Shown piece by piece: positions 53,126 to 62,020 of a stretch of DNA of 64,000 nt. How positions within the stretch are numbered: position 1 is the stretch's first letter; each line of letters begins with the position of its first letter. The notes beneath the pieces are model-generated. The model searched no databases and was not told where the DNA came from. It saw nothing but the letters and a program-made list of their open reading frames with translations. This DNA comes from AC-37 sp035275105 (GTDB taxonomy: Bacteria > Actinomycetota > Thermoleophilia > Solirubrobacterales > Thermoleophilaceae): positions 1 through 64,000 of the forward strand of contig DATENL010000179.1 in assembly GCA_035275105.1 (NCBI GenBank). The letters are read 5' to 3'. A program made the position numbers and the translations under genes.

Positions 53126-54898
53126 GTGTTAGATACCCCCGTCTTGCGGGGTCGCGTGTCGCCACGGCTCACATCCCTCCTCGCCGCGGCGGCCCTCGTC
53201 GCGGCCGTCACGTCGTTCTCGGGGCCGAGCCAGGCCGCCCACCCGCCGGTCGCGGTCTTCCCGGCCGCGGACACGCTGGTCGCGTCGCCCGACTCGCAGA
53301 TCAGCTTCCGCGGCGCCACCCCCGCCGAGCTGACGGGCATCAAGGTGCGCGGCTCCGTGTCCGGCACCCACGGCGGCACGCTCAGGCCGCACTCGGACGG
53401 GCAGGGCGCGAGCTTCGTCCCCGAGAAGGGCTTCAAGCGGGGCGAGCACGTGCGCGTCTACGCCGACCTCCCGCTCGTCGGCCAGGCCCACGGCTACGTG
53501 CGCTTCAGGATCTCCCGCCCGCCGGGCAAGTGGACGCTGGGCGCGGGCCGCGAGCCGGGCGGCAGCGCCGAGGGCGAGCAGCACTTCGAGACCCTCCCCG
53601 ACCTGCGGCCGCCGTCGATCGTCGTGAACAAGCGCGAGCAGCGCGCCCGCGGCCTGGGCAACCTCTTCGTGGCATCGAAGGCCGGCCCCGGCCAGGACGG
53701 TCCGATGATCGCCGACGAGCGCGGCCGGCTGATCTGGTTCCACAAGAACCCGAAGCGCAGGAGCGCGTTCGACTTCCGCACGCAGACGTATCGCGGCAAG
53801 CCGGTCCTCACCTGGTGGCAGGGCCGCGCGCGGCCCGGGCAGGGCAAGGGCGAGAACCTGATCTACGACAGCTCGTACAGGAAGATCGCCACGGTCCGCG
53901 CCGGGAACGGCTACGCCGCCGACCTCCACGAGTTCGAGATCTCGCCGAACGACACCGCACTGGTGCTCGTCTACGAGCCCGTCACCTTCGGCGGCACGAC
54001 CGCGATGGACACGATCGTGCAGGAGATCGACATCCCCACCGGGCTCGTCATGTACGAGTTCCACGCCCTCGGGAACATCAGCTCGAAGGAGTCCCACGGG
54101 CCGCACGACAAGGGCCACCCCTACGACGTGGCCCACCTGAACTCGATCCAGATGACGCCCGACGGCAACCTGCTGGTCTCGGCCCGCCACACGAACACCG
54201 TCTACAAGCTCAGCCGGCGCACGGCCAGGATCCTGTGGCGCCTCGGCGGCAAGCGCAGCGACTTCAAGATGGTGGGCAACTCGGACTTCATCTCCCAGCA
54301 CCACGCGCGGCTCCAGCCCGACGGCTCGATCACGCTGTTCGACAACGGCGGTCCGCCCGACCCCGGTCGCGAGAGCCGGGCGCTGTGGCTGAACGTGGAC
54401 GAGCAGAAGCGCCGCGTGAGCGTGAGGAAGGCGTACAAGTACCGGCGCTCGCTCAAGGCCTTCAGCGCCGGCAGCACGCAGGTGCTCCCGAACGGCGACG
54501 TCTTCGTCGGCTGGGGCGGGAGCGTGCCGTACTTCGCCCAGTACACGGCCAAGGGCAGCGCCGTCTACGACGCCCACTTCAAGCCGAAGGGCGACGAGAC
54601 CTACAGGGCGTACCGGTTCCCGTGGCACGGCCAGCCAGTCCACGCTCCCGACGTCGCCGCCAGGGCCGCCGACGGGAAGACGGACGTGTTCGCGAGCTGG
54701 AACGGCGCGACCGAGGTCGCGCGCTGGCAGGTACGCGCGGGGAGCTCGAAGAGCACGCTGGCACCGGTCGCGACGGTCGCCCGCGACGGCTTCGAGACGA
54801 AGGCCACGATCGGCGGGACGCCCGCCTTCGTGCAGGTCCGGGCCCTCGACGCGTCGGGAACCCCACTGGGCACCTCACGCGCCGTGAAGCCCGAATAG
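53126..54898 (+). CDS. Arylsulfotransferase family protein (copy 1)
   Basis: A 590-aa exported protein from GTG 53126 (GTG 53156 is possible) with a signal peptide to about residue 36. A short N-terminal beta domain leads to a six-bladed-propeller arylsulfotransferase (Arylsulfotran/ASST type). Motifs include DGPMIADERGRLIWF, DLHEFEISPN, VAHLNSIQMTPDGNLLVSAR, LWRLGGKRSDF and FISQHHARLQPDGSITLFDN. The His residues in DLHEF, HLNSI and QHHAR fit the ASST active site, which moves sulfate between phenolic esters without PAPS. Paralogous to the next gene. Confidence 0.85.
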   Translation: MLDTPVLRGRVSPRLTSLLAAAALVAAVTSFSGPSQAAHPPVAVFPAADTLVASPDSQISFRGATPAELTGIKVRGSVSGTHGGTLRPHSDGQGASFVPEKGFKRGEHVRVYADLPLVGQAHGYVRFRISRPPGKWTLGAGREPGGSAEGEQHFETLPDLRPPSIVVNKREQRARGLGNLFVASKAGPGQDGPMIADERGRLIWFHKNPKRRSAFDFRTQTYRGKPVLTWWQGRARPGQGKGENLIYDSSYRKIATVRAGNGYAADLHEFEISPNDTALVLVYEPVTFGGTTAMDTIVQEIDIPTGLVMYEFHALGNISSKESHGPHDKGHPYDVAHLNSIQMTPDGNLLVSARHTNTVYKLSRRTARILWRLGGKRSDFKMVGNSDFISQHHARLQPDGSITLFDNGGPPDPGRESRALWLNVDEQKRRVSVRKAYKYRRSLKAFSAGSTQVLPNGDVFVGWGGSVPYFAQYTAKGSAVYDAHFKPKGDETYRAYRFPWHGQPVHAPDVAARAADGKTDVFASWNGATEVARWQVRAGSSKSTLAPVATVARDGFETKATIGGTPAFVQVRALDASGTPLGTSRAVKPE

Positions 54899-54924
54899 AG
54901 ATCGCTACCCTCCCCCGCTTCGCG

Positions 54925-56697
54925 ATGTCCGCCCGACTGCAAACCTGGCTGATCGCAGCCGCCGCGTTCGCCACGATCGTGGCCGTCGGCTGCGGCTCCT
55001 CGGCCGCCGGCGACGACGGGATCGCCACCTTCCCGATGGCCGGCACCCCCACGGCGTCCCCGAAGACGACGGTCAGCTTCCGCGGCGACGCCCCGGCCAA
55101 GATCACCGGGATCGTCGTGAAGGGCTCGAGGAGCGGTCGCCACGGCGGCACGCTCAAGCCGCACCCCGACGGGAACGGCGTCAGCTTCGTCTCGAAGAAG
55201 GACTTCCGGCCCGGCGAGACCGTCACCGTCGACGCGAAGCAGAAGCTCGTCCGGGAGAAGGACGGCGTCGTGAAGTTCAAGATCGCCGAGAAGGCGCCCG
55301 TCGGCGTGCCCACCGAGATCCGCGCCGACCCCGCCGGCCACCCCGACGGCGAGCAGCGCTTCAAGTCGAGCAGCCTCCGGCCGCTCACGCTGAAGATCAA
55401 CAAGCGCACGTCCAAGGCCGCCCCCGGGAGCATCTTCGTCGCCCCCAAGGCCGGCGCCGGGCAGGACGGGCCGATCATCACCGACGCCACGGGCCAGGTC
55501 ATCTGGTCCAAGCGCGTCCCCAAGTTCAACAGCGCCTTCGACTTCCGCGTCCAGCAGTACGCGGGCGCGCCGCACCTCACCTGGTGGCAGGGCCAGGTCT
55601 TCCACGGCCAGGGCCGCGGCAAGGGCTACATCTACGACAACGCCTACCGGCGCGCCGCGGTGGTCGAGGCCGGCAACGGCTACAAGGCCGACTTCCACGA
55701 GTTCCAGCTCAGCCGCGACGGCAAGACCGCGTTCCTCCTGATCTACGAGCCGGTCAAGTACGACCTGAGCAGCATCGGCGGGTCCAAGAACGGCTCGGTG
55801 CTCGACGGCATCGTGCAGGAGGTCGACATCAAGACCGGCATCGTGCTCTTCGAGTGGCACACGATGGGCAGCGTGAGCGTCAAGGAGACCTACGCGAAGA
55901 TCCCGAAGGACGCGCCGCTCGACGTGAGCCACGTGAACTCCGTCCACGAGGAGAAGGACGGCAACCTCCTGGTCTCGGCGCGCGACATGCACGCCGCGCT
56001 CGAGCTCGACCGCCGCAACGGCAAGGTGCTCTGGAAGCTCGGCGGCAAGGACAGCGACTACAAGCTCTCGAACGGCGCGAAGTTCGTCTCGCAGCACGAC
56101 ATCCGCCGCGACAACGCCGGCCGCGTGACGGTCTTCGACAACGGCTCGCCGCCTTCGACCGGCCGCACGGCGCGCGGCATCGCCCTGAACGTGAACGAGG
56201 ACGACAACAAGGTCACGCTCAAGCGCGCGTTCCGGCGCAAGCCGGAGTTCGAGAGCCCGAGCCAGGGCAACGTCCAGCCGCTGCCGAACGGCAACTACAT
56301 GATCGGCTGGGGCGGCGACGTGCCGTTCTTCACCGAGTTCACCCCGAGCGGCGACGTCGCGCTCGACGGCAACTTCGTGCCGGAGACGGTCGACACCTAC
56401 CGCACCTGGCACATGCCCTGGACCGCCCAGCCGTCCAAGGGGCCGGACGTCGTCGCGGAGGCCAGCGGCGGCGAGACCGACATCTTCGTGAGCTGGAACG
56501 GCGCCACCGAGGTCGCGCGCTGGCGCGTGAAGAGCGGCCCGACGCCGGACGCGCTCCTGCCCGGCAAGACGTTCGTCAAGAAGGGCTTCGAGACAAAGAC
56601 GACGATCTCCGGCGTGCCGACCTACCTCGCCGTCGAGGCGCTCGACGCCGACGGCAAGGTGCTCGACACCTCGAAGCCGGTCCAGCCCCAGGGCTAG
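54925..56697 (+). CDS. Arylsulfotransferase family lipoprotein (copy 2)
   Basis: A 590-aa protein from ATG 54925, the same length and domain order as copy 1, from which it was clearly duplicated (ITGIVVKGSRSGRHGGTLKP versus the matching segment of copy 1). The signal ends in a lipobox (IVAVGC), so this copy is membrane-anchored whereas copy 1 looks soluble. Active-site-type motifs DFHEFQLSRDG, VSHVNSVHEEKDGNLLVSAR and FVSQHDIRRDN are kept. Starts 26 nt after copy 1 and should be co-transcribed with it. Confidence 0.85.
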   Translation: MSARLQTWLIAAAAFATIVAVGCGSSAAGDDGIATFPMAGTPTASPKTTVSFRGDAPAKITGIVVKGSRSGRHGGTLKPHPDGNGVSFVSKKDFRPGETVTVDAKQKLVREKDGVVKFKIAEKAPVGVPTEIRADPAGHPDGEQRFKSSSLRPLTLKINKRTSKAAPGSIFVAPKAGAGQDGPIITDATGQVIWSKRVPKFNSAFDFRVQQYAGAPHLTWWQGQVFHGQGRGKGYIYDNAYRRAAVVEAGNGYKADFHEFQLSRDGKTAFLLIYEPVKYDLSSIGGSKNGSVLDGIVQEVDIKTGIVLFEWHTMGSVSVKETYAKIPKDAPLDVSHVNSVHEEKDGNLLVSARDMHAALELDRRNGKVLWKLGGKDSDYKLSNGAKFVSQHDIRRDNAGRVTVFDNGSPPSTGRTARGIALNVNEDDNKVTLKRAFRRKPEFESPSQGNVQPLPNGNYMIGWGGDVPFFTEFTPSGDVALDGNFVPETVDTYRTWHMPWTAQPSKGPDVVAEASGGETDIFVSWNGATEVARWRVKSGPTPDALLPGKTFVKKGFETKTTISGVPTYLAVEALDADGKVLDTSKPVQPQG

Positions 56698-56731
56698 GCC
56701 GCGCCGGCCAGCGCCTCGTACGCTGGCCTGG

Positions 56732-57562
56732 ATGTCCACCGCGAGGCGGCTCACGATCCTGAGCGTGCTTGCAGTGCTCGCGTGCGCCCTCGTGTACGTC
56801 GTGGCGCTCGGGACGGCCTGGGGAGTGGACGTCGACGCGCGCGCCCTGCCGCGGGGCACGAGCGGCGAGGCCTGGGCTCGCGCCCACGCGGCGCTCCGGC
56901 GAGCTGTCGACACGGTCCACGTGGCGACGCTCGCGCTCGCCGCCGCGACCGCGGCGTTCGTGGCCCTGAGGCGGCGGCGCAGCGACCTGGCCTTCGTGGC
57001 GATCGCGACGGTGGCGGGGGCGAGCGCCACGACCCAGGTGCTCAAGCCGATGCTCGCCCGCGGCAACCCGCTCGGCGGCGAGTCCGCGCGCTGGCTCGAC
57101 GACGCGTTCCCGAGCGGCCACGCCACCGCGGCGATGTCGATCGCGCTGGTGGCGGTGATCGTGGCACCGCGCGCGTGGCGGCCGTTCATCGCGCTAGCCG
57201 CGTCGGTCTACGCGGCGTCGGTGGGCGTCGGCCTGGTCGTCCTCCTCGCCCACTACCCGAGCGACGTGGTCGGCGGCTACCTCGTGGCCGGCGCCTGGGC
57301 GACCGCCATGTCGGCGATCGCGCTGGCGCGCAGCGAGCACGGGGCGCCGGCGCGGCCGGTGCCGCTACCGACGCCCGGGCTGCTGGTGGCGCTGCTGCTC
57401 CTGGCGGCGACCCTCGGCGGCCTGCTGCTGGTGCCGGCCTCGCACCTGGGCCGCGGGATCTTCGCGGTGTCGGCCGTCGTCATCGCGGGCATCGCGCTGG
57501 CGATGCCGGTCGCTCTCACCGTCGTGCTGGGCCGCGAGCGCCGCCCGACAATCCGCGGCTAG
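56732..57562 (+). CDS. PAP2-family membrane phosphatase
   Basis: A 276-aa integral membrane protein with about six helices. The three phosphatase motifs are present in order: KPMLARGNP (a K-x6-RP-like variant with Gly-Asn in place of Arg), PSGHATAAM, and a third motif with LAHYPSDVVGG. Members dephosphorylate undecaprenyl-pyrophosphate or phosphatidate-type lipids on the outer face. The weakened first motif makes activity slightly uncertain. The stop overlaps the convergent MFS stop by 4 nt. Confidence 0.82.
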   Translation: MSTARRLTILSVLAVLACALVYVVALGTAWGVDVDARALPRGTSGEAWARAHAALRRAVDTVHVATLALAAATAAFVALRRRRSDLAFVAIATVAGASATTQVLKPMLARGNPLGGESARWLDDAFPSGHATAAMSIALVAVIVAPRAWRPFIALAASVYAASVGVGLVVLLAHYPSDVVGGYLVAGAWATAMSAIALARSEHGAPARPVPLPTPGLLVALLLLAATLGGLLLVPASHLGRGIFAVSAVVIAGIALAMPVALTVVLGRERRPTIRG

Positions 57563-58986
57563 GCCGCGGCGGGGGCGACCTCGACGGCGCCACCACCACT
57601 CGCCAGCGTGTCCGCCGCCCGCACGCGCCGCAGCAGGTGCGTGGCCACGATCGCCCCGATCGCCGCGAGAGCGGCGCCGACGGCCAGCGCGGACTGGAGG
57701 CCGTCCACGTAGGCCGCCGGGTCCTGGCCGAGCGCCGCCTTCGCCGGGATCAATGCGCCGAGCCCGGCGATCCCGACGGCGATGCCGGCCTGGCGGAACG
57801 TGTCGTTCACGCCCGCGGCCAGGCCGCTCTGCTCGTCCGGCAGGCTGTTCAGCGCCACGCCGCTGACGGCGGGGTTGAACAGGCCCGTGCCGACGCTCGC
57901 CATCAGCATGCCGGGGAGCGTCACCGTCCACGAGCTGTCGGTGCCGACCATGAAGGACATCAGCAGCATCCCGGCCGACACGAGCACGAGCCCGCCGCCG
58001 ATCAGCGCCGCCGGGCGGACGCGCTCGAGCAGCTGCGCGCTCGCCCCGGACACGAAGAACATCACGACCGTGCCCGGCAGGTACGCGAGCCCGGCGTCCA
58101 CGGCGGACATCCCCAGGACGTTCTGGAGGTAGAGCGTCGCGTAGAGGTAGACGGCGAAGAACGACCCGGAGATCGCGAACGCTGCGACCTGGGCGCCCGT
58201 GAAGGCGCGGATGCGGAAGTGGCCGAGCGGCAGCATCGGCTCGCGCACCCTGCGCTCGATCACCACGAACAGCGCGAGCAGTGCGACCGCGCCGGCCAGC
58301 TCGGCCACGATCGGCGTGCTCGTCCAGCCGTCCCCGTTGCCGCGCAGGAGGCCGAGCACGAGCAGGAACAGGCCGCCGCCGAGCACGATCTGGCCGAGCC
58401 AGTCGATCGAGCGGGCGTTCGGGTCGCGCGACTCCTCGACGCCGTGGAACGTGGCCGCGAGCGCGATCAGGCCGATCGGGATGTTGACCAGGAAGATCCA
58501 GCGCCAGTCGAGGCCGCTGGTGAGGGCGCCGCCGACCAGCGGGCCGACGGCGAACGACGCGCCGATGGTCGCGCCGTAGACGGCCAGGGCGCCCGCCCGC
58601 TCCCGCGGCCGCGGGAACGCGTGCGCCAGGAGCGCGAGCGAGACCGCGAACATGATCGCGCCGCCGATGCCCTGGACCGCGCGGGCGGTGTTGAGCACCG
58701 CGATGCTGTCGGCGAGCGCCGAGGCGAGCGACGCGACGGTGAAGATCCCGAGCCCGATCGCGAACAGCCGCCGGCGGCCGAGGCGGTCCGCCAGCGAGCC
58801 CGCGGTCAGGACGACCGATGCGAGCGCGAGCGTGTACGCGTCGACGACCCACTGGACGCCGCTCAGATCCGCGTCCAGGTCGCGCGCGATGCTCGGGATC
58901 GCGGTGTTGACGACGGCGATGTCGAGCATGAGCATCGCGGTCGCGATCGATACGACGGCCAGTGTTATGCGTTGGGAGGTCTTCAT
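57559..58986 (-). CDS. MFS drug exporter, DHA2/EmrB-QacA family
   Basis: A 475-aa transporter. ATG 58986 is chosen over an upstream extension that is shadow-like. About 14 hydrophobic helices are visible. The signatures are LDIAVVNTAIPSIARDL in TM1 (the DHA2 motif), GSLADRLGRRRLFAIG (MFS motif A) and AVGPLVGGAL (motif C of antiporters). It should expel hydrophobic or cationic compounds in exchange for protons. No adjacent regulator is visible. Confidence 0.88.
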   Translation of the reverse strand: MKTSQRITLAVVSIATAMLMLDIAVVNTAIPSIARDLDADLSGVQWVVDAYTLALASVVLTAGSLADRLGRRRLFAIGLGIFTVASLASALADSIAVLNTARAVQGIGGAIMFAVSLALLAHAFPRPRERAGALAVYGATIGASFAVGPLVGGALTSGLDWRWIFLVNIPIGLIALAATFHGVEESRDPNARSIDWLGQIVLGGGLFLLVLGLLRGNGDGWTSTPIVAELAGAVALLALFVVIERRVREPMLPLGHFRIRAFTGAQVAAFAISGSFFAVYLYATLYLQNVLGMSAVDAGLAYLPGTVVMFFVSGASAQLLERVRPAALIGGGLVLVSAGMLLMSFMVGTDSSWTVTLPGMLMASVGTGLFNPAVSGVALNSLPDEQSGLAAGVNDTFRQAGIAVGIAGLGALIPAKAALGQDPAAYVDGLQSALAVGAALAAIGAIVATHLLRRVRAADTLASGGGAVEVAPAAA

Positions 58987-59080
58987 GGCCTCAGCATCGC
59001 TCCGCCGGGACCGCCTTCCAATACGGGCATCAGGCCTCGGCCGGGTGTGGGGAACCGCACCCGCGGGTAGAGACGCCTCC

Positions 59081-59230
59081 ATGACCGAACGGACCGATGA
59101 CACACAACGCGCCCCCTCCGAGCCCGCCGAGGACCCGAAGGTCCACCCCCAGCCGCCGTCGAACCCGGACGTAGACCAGGAGGACGTCGAGCAGGGCGAG
59201 GAGCAGCTCGAGAAGATCTCGGGGAACTGA
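59081..59230 (+). CDS. Small acidic disordered protein
   Basis: A 49-aa protein from ATG 59081, rich in Glu, Asp, Pro and Gln (for example DQEDVEQGEEQLEKISGN) with no hydrophobic core. Codon use matches the chromosome, and a hairpin terminator begins at its stop, which supports a real gene. Function unknown. It is divergent from the MFS gene, whose start lies 94 nt upstream. Confidence 0.5.
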   Translation: MTERTDDTQRAPSEPAEDPKVHPQPPSNPDVDQEDVEQGEEQLEKISGN

Positions 59231-59252
59231 ACGGGGGGCCAGGCCCCCGTTC
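59229..59252. terminator. Bidirectional hairpin terminator
   Basis: A perfect 9-bp stem GAACGGGGG/CCCCCGTTC with a 6-nt loop lies between the convergent stops of the small acidic gene and gpgS. Confidence 0.7.
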
Positions 59253-59254
59253 GA

Positions 59255-60052
59255 CTAGGCCGCGGCGCGCAGCGACCGCAGCGGCGGCCGCTCCAGCACC
59301 GCGGGCGCCTCGGTGAGGCGGCCCTCGCGCGCCAGCCTGGTCGCGAGCGCGGCGGCGACGTCGCTCGCCATCGCCCCGAGCGCCGACAGCGGCTGGTGCC
59401 GGTTCCGGCGCACGTCGAGGTCGACCTGGGCCATCGCGTCGATGCCCACCTCGCGGTAGACGTCGATCAGCTGCGCGATCTCGATGCCGTATCCCGTGGC
59501 CCACGGGATCGACTCGAGCAGCGAGCGGCGGGCGGCGATCTCACCTGCCAGCGGCTGCCGGCATTCGGCGAGCTCGGGGTAGAACAGCCTGAGGAGGGGT
59601 CGCGCCGTGAGCTCCGTCACGCGACCGCCTCCCTCGGGCTGATCCCCGAAGGGGCGGCGGTAGAAGCCCTTCACGTACCGCAGGGACGGGTCGGCGAACA
59701 GCGGCCCGACGAGACCGTGCACGAAGTGAGGCCCGAAGTCCAGCGAATCGCCGTCGACGAAGCAGACGATCTCGTTGCGCAGCACGGTCAGGGACCTCCA
59801 CATGGCGTCCCCCTTGCCGCGCAGCTCACCGAACTCGGGCAGCAGCTCCGACTGGTCGTACACCTCGGCGCCGGCGCCGGCGGCGATCGCGGCGCTTCCG
59901 TCGGACGACGACGCGTCGACGACCACCACCTGGTCCACCGAGTCGAGCAGCGACTCGACGATTCCGCCGATCGTCCCGGCCTCCTCGCGCACGGGGATGC
60001 AGACCGACACCGCCCGCGCGGCCCCGAACTGCGAGTGGTGGTAGCTCCTCAA
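59255..60052 (-). CDS. gpgS: Glucosyl-3-phosphoglycerate synthase
   Basis: A 265-aa GT81-type glycosyltransferase. The GT-A core shows VCIPVREEAGTIG, the metal/nucleotide site VDGDSLDFG, and the signature blocks YVKGFYRRPF, GRVTELTARPLL and CRQPLAGE. The enzyme makes glucosyl-3-phosphoglycerate from a nucleotide-glucose and 3-phosphoglycerate, the first step to glucosylglycerate, a compatible solute and precursor of methylglucose polysaccharides. The TTG start overlaps the Usp-like stop (TTGA). Last gene of a four-gene operon. The trehalose phosphatase nearby points to an osmolyte theme. Confidence 0.87.
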   Translation of the reverse strand: MRSYHHSQFGAARAVSVCIPVREEAGTIGGIVESLLDSVDQVVVVDASSSDGSAAIAAGAGAEVYDQSELLPEFGELRGKGDAMWRSLTVLRNEIVCFVDGDSLDFGPHFVHGLVGPLFADPSLRYVKGFYRRPFGDQPEGGGRVTELTARPLLRLFYPELAECRQPLAGEIAARRSLLESIPWATGYGIEIAQLIDVYREVGIDAMAQVDLDVRRNRHQPLSALGAMASDVAAALATRLAREGRLTEAPAVLERPPLRSLRAAA

Positions 60053-60459
60053 CCCTCGACGACCAGATGCCTGACCGGGGCCTCGAAGCGCTCCTTCGCC
60101 TCCTCCACGAGCCCGTCCTCGAGCCAGTTCTGGCTGCCGCCGGGATGAGTGAAGAGCACGATCTCGTCGGCCTCGAAGGTCTGGAGAGCGTCCTGGATGG
60201 CGAGCAGCGGGTCGGACTCGCCGGTGTCCCCGGCGGCGTCGACCCCCTCCTCGTCCAGCCGCTCCACGGTCTCCTCCTGCACCTGCTCGGCGCGGTCGAT
60301 CGCCGGGTCGGGATCGGCGAGGAGGAAGCGCCGCTTCGACTGGAGCGCCGGCGCGACGACCAGGACCTCGGCGTCCTGGGCGTCCTCTTCGCCGACCGCG
60401 CTCCTGAGCGCGTCGGCCGACACCGGCTCCGAGACCACGGCGAGGATCTTCTTGCCCAT
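60049..60459 (-). CDS. Universal-stress-protein-like protein
   Basis: A 136-aa soluble acidic protein from ATG 60459. The alternating strand/helix order (KKILAVVSEPVSADAL, AEVLVVAPAL, ADEIVLFTHPGG, APVRHLVVEG) fits the Usp/HUP alpha-beta fold seen in many actinobacterial stress or permease-associated proteins. A clear ATP-binding G-x2-G-x9-G(S/T) motif is not obvious. It sits between a TauE/SafE gene (7-nt gap) and gpgS (overlap), so it is co-expressed with them. Confidence 0.65.
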   Translation of the reverse strand: MGKKILAVVSEPVSADALRSAVGEEDAQDAEVLVVAPALQSKRRFLLADPDPAIDRAEQVQEETVERLDEEGVDAAGDTGESDPLLAIQDALQTFEADEIVLFTHPGGSQNWLEDGLVEEAKERFEAPVRHLVVEG

Positions 60460-60466
60460 GGCGGCC

Positions 60467-60844
60467 TTATACCCGATCCAGCGCGCGCCGAGCCAGGGTG
60501 ACGGCGAAGAACAGCTGGAGGGCCGCGAACCCCAGCTCCAGCGCGCGCTCCGGGAGCTCCTCGGCCGCCACGGCTCCGATCAGCACCCCGGGCACCGACA
60601 GGAGGCCGACCGTGATCCCTTCGCGGAGGCGCACGTTCCCGTAGCCGTACTGGCGCCAGGCGCCCAGGATCGCGACCGGGATGATCGCGAGCAGCGAGGT
60701 CGCCTCCCCGGCGAGCTGCGACAGCCCGAGGAAGAAGACGAGCGCCGGCACGAACAGCACGCCACCTCCGACCCCGAGGAGCCCACCGGTGACGCCACCC
60801 GCGAACCCGACGACCGCGGCCGCGGCGATGCTCCCGGCGTCCAT
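60467..60844 (-). CDS. Half-size TauE/SafE-family membrane protein (copy 1)
   Basis: A 125-aa protein with four hydrophobic helices and the TauE/SafE repeat signature GGVTGGLLGVGGGVLFVPAL followed by AGEATSLLAIIP. Full-length family members, anion exporters for sulfite, sulfoacetate and similar, have two such repeats in about 250 residues. This protein has only one, so it probably pairs with the adjacent second half-size protein. Starts 19 nt after the latter's stop. Confidence 0.78.
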   Translation of the reverse strand: MDAGSIAAAAVVGFAGGVTGGLLGVGGGVLFVPALVFFLGLSQLAGEATSLLAIIPVAILGAWRQYGYGNVRLREGITVGLLSVPGVLIGAVAAEELPERALELGFAALQLFFAVTLARRALDRV

Positions 60845-60863
60845 CAGCTCCCCACCCGCGGTC

Positions 60864-61220
60864 TCAGAAGACCAGGATCGCCGCGGAGACGGTCAACAGC
60901 ACGGCGAACGCGCCGGAGACCGCGCGCTGCGGGATGCGCTGCTGGAGCGCGGTGCCCACCACGACCCCCGCCAGCGCCGGTACCGCGACGATCGCGCCCT
61001 TGTCGGGGTGCACCTGGCCGTAGACCCCGTGGATCGCGGCCGCCAGCGCGGCGATGAACGCGATCGCGGCGAGCGACGTGCCGGTCGCCTCGCGCTCGCC
61101 GAAGCCGAACCACAGGATCAGGAGCGGCACGATCACCGTCCCCCCGCCGACGCCGAACAGCCCGCTGAACGCCCCCGCGGCGCAGCCGATCAGCGCCAGA
61201 CGCACGAGCCGGGACGACAT
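60864..61220 (-). CDS. Half-size TauE/SafE-family membrane protein (copy 2)
   Basis: A 118-aa protein from ATG 61220 (ATG 61229 possible). The signature GAFSGLFGVGGGTVIVPLLI, then EREATGTSLAAIAF, marks a single TauE/SafE repeat of four helices. With the next gene it makes up the usual two-repeat transporter as separate polypeptides. First gene of the minus operon leading to the Usp-like gene and gpgS. The trehalose phosphatase start lies only about 10-20 nt away on the other strand, so promoters must overlap coding sequence. Confidence 0.78.
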   Translation of the reverse strand: MSSRLVRLALIGCAAGAFSGLFGVGGGTVIVPLLILWFGFGEREATGTSLAAIAFIAALAAAIHGVYGQVHPDKGAIVAVPALAGVVVGTALQQRIPQRAVSGAFAVLLTVSAAILVF

Positions 61221-61238
61221 GGCCGCCATACTACGTCC

Positions 61239-62015
61239 GTGTTGGACTCCGCACTCAGACCGCTGACCGAGCACCCGGCTCGAGCGGCCATCCTCTGTGA
61301 CATCGACGGCACGCTCGCCCCGATCACCACGCGCGCCGAGGAGGCCCGCGTGCCACCGGCGGCCACCCGCGTTCTCGCCGAGCTGAGCCGCCGCTACGCG
61401 GTCGTCGCCTGCGTGTCGGGCCGCTCGGCGCTCGACGCCAAGCGCCTGGCCGGCGTCGGCGCCATCGCCTATGCCGGCGGTCACGGCGCCGAGCTGTTGT
61501 GGCCCGGCGACCGCGAGCCGACCGTGGTGCCCGAGTTCGCGCGCTACGCGGAGGCCGTCCACGAGTTCGCGGCCGCGCACGACGGCGACGACCTGCGCGG
61601 GCTCGGGGTGCGCCTGGAGGACAAGGGGCCGATCGTCGCCTTCCACTGGCGCGGCGCGCCGGACGAGGACGCCGCCCACGCGCGCCTCGAGGAGATCGCC
61701 GCCGAGACCGACGGGCTCACCGCCCACTGGGGCCGCAAGGTGCTCGAGATCCGGCCGCCCGTCCCGATCACCAAGGGGCGCGCCGTGGAGCAGCTGATCG
61801 CCCGGCCCGAGCTGCGCGTCGCGCTCTACGGCGGCGACGACACGACCGATCTCGACGCCTTCGACGCGCTCGACGCCGGGATCGCGGACGGCACGCTCGA
61901 CGCCGCGGTCAAGGTCGGGGTCGTCTCGGCGGAGGGACCGCGCGCGATCGAGGAACGCGCCGACCTGGCAGTGCAGGGACCCGCCGGGTTCCTGGAGGTC
62001 CTCCACCACCTGTAG
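61239..62015 (+). CDS. otsB: Trehalose-6-phosphate phosphatase
   Basis: A 258-aa HAD-superfamily enzyme from GTG 61239 (TTG 61242 also possible). The nucleophile motif is ILCDIDGTLAP (DxDGT). Others are CVSGRSALDAKRL, GGHGAELLWPG, EIRPPVPITKGRAV and the late acidic motif YGGDDTTDLDAF. It removes phosphate from trehalose 6-phosphate to give trehalose. The partner synthase (otsA) is not in the window. Confidence 0.87.
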   Translation: MLDSALRPLTEHPARAAILCDIDGTLAPITTRAEEARVPPAATRVLAELSRRYAVVACVSGRSALDAKRLAGVGAIAYAGGHGAELLWPGDREPTVVPEFARYAEAVHEFAAAHDGDDLRGLGVRLEDKGPIVAFHWRGAPDEDAAHARLEEIAAETDGLTAHWGRKVLEIRPPVPITKGRAVEQLIARPELRVALYGGDDTTDLDAFDALDAGIADGTLDAAVKVGVVSAEGPRAIEERADLAVQGPAGFLEVLHHL

Positions 62016-62020
62016 GGACC

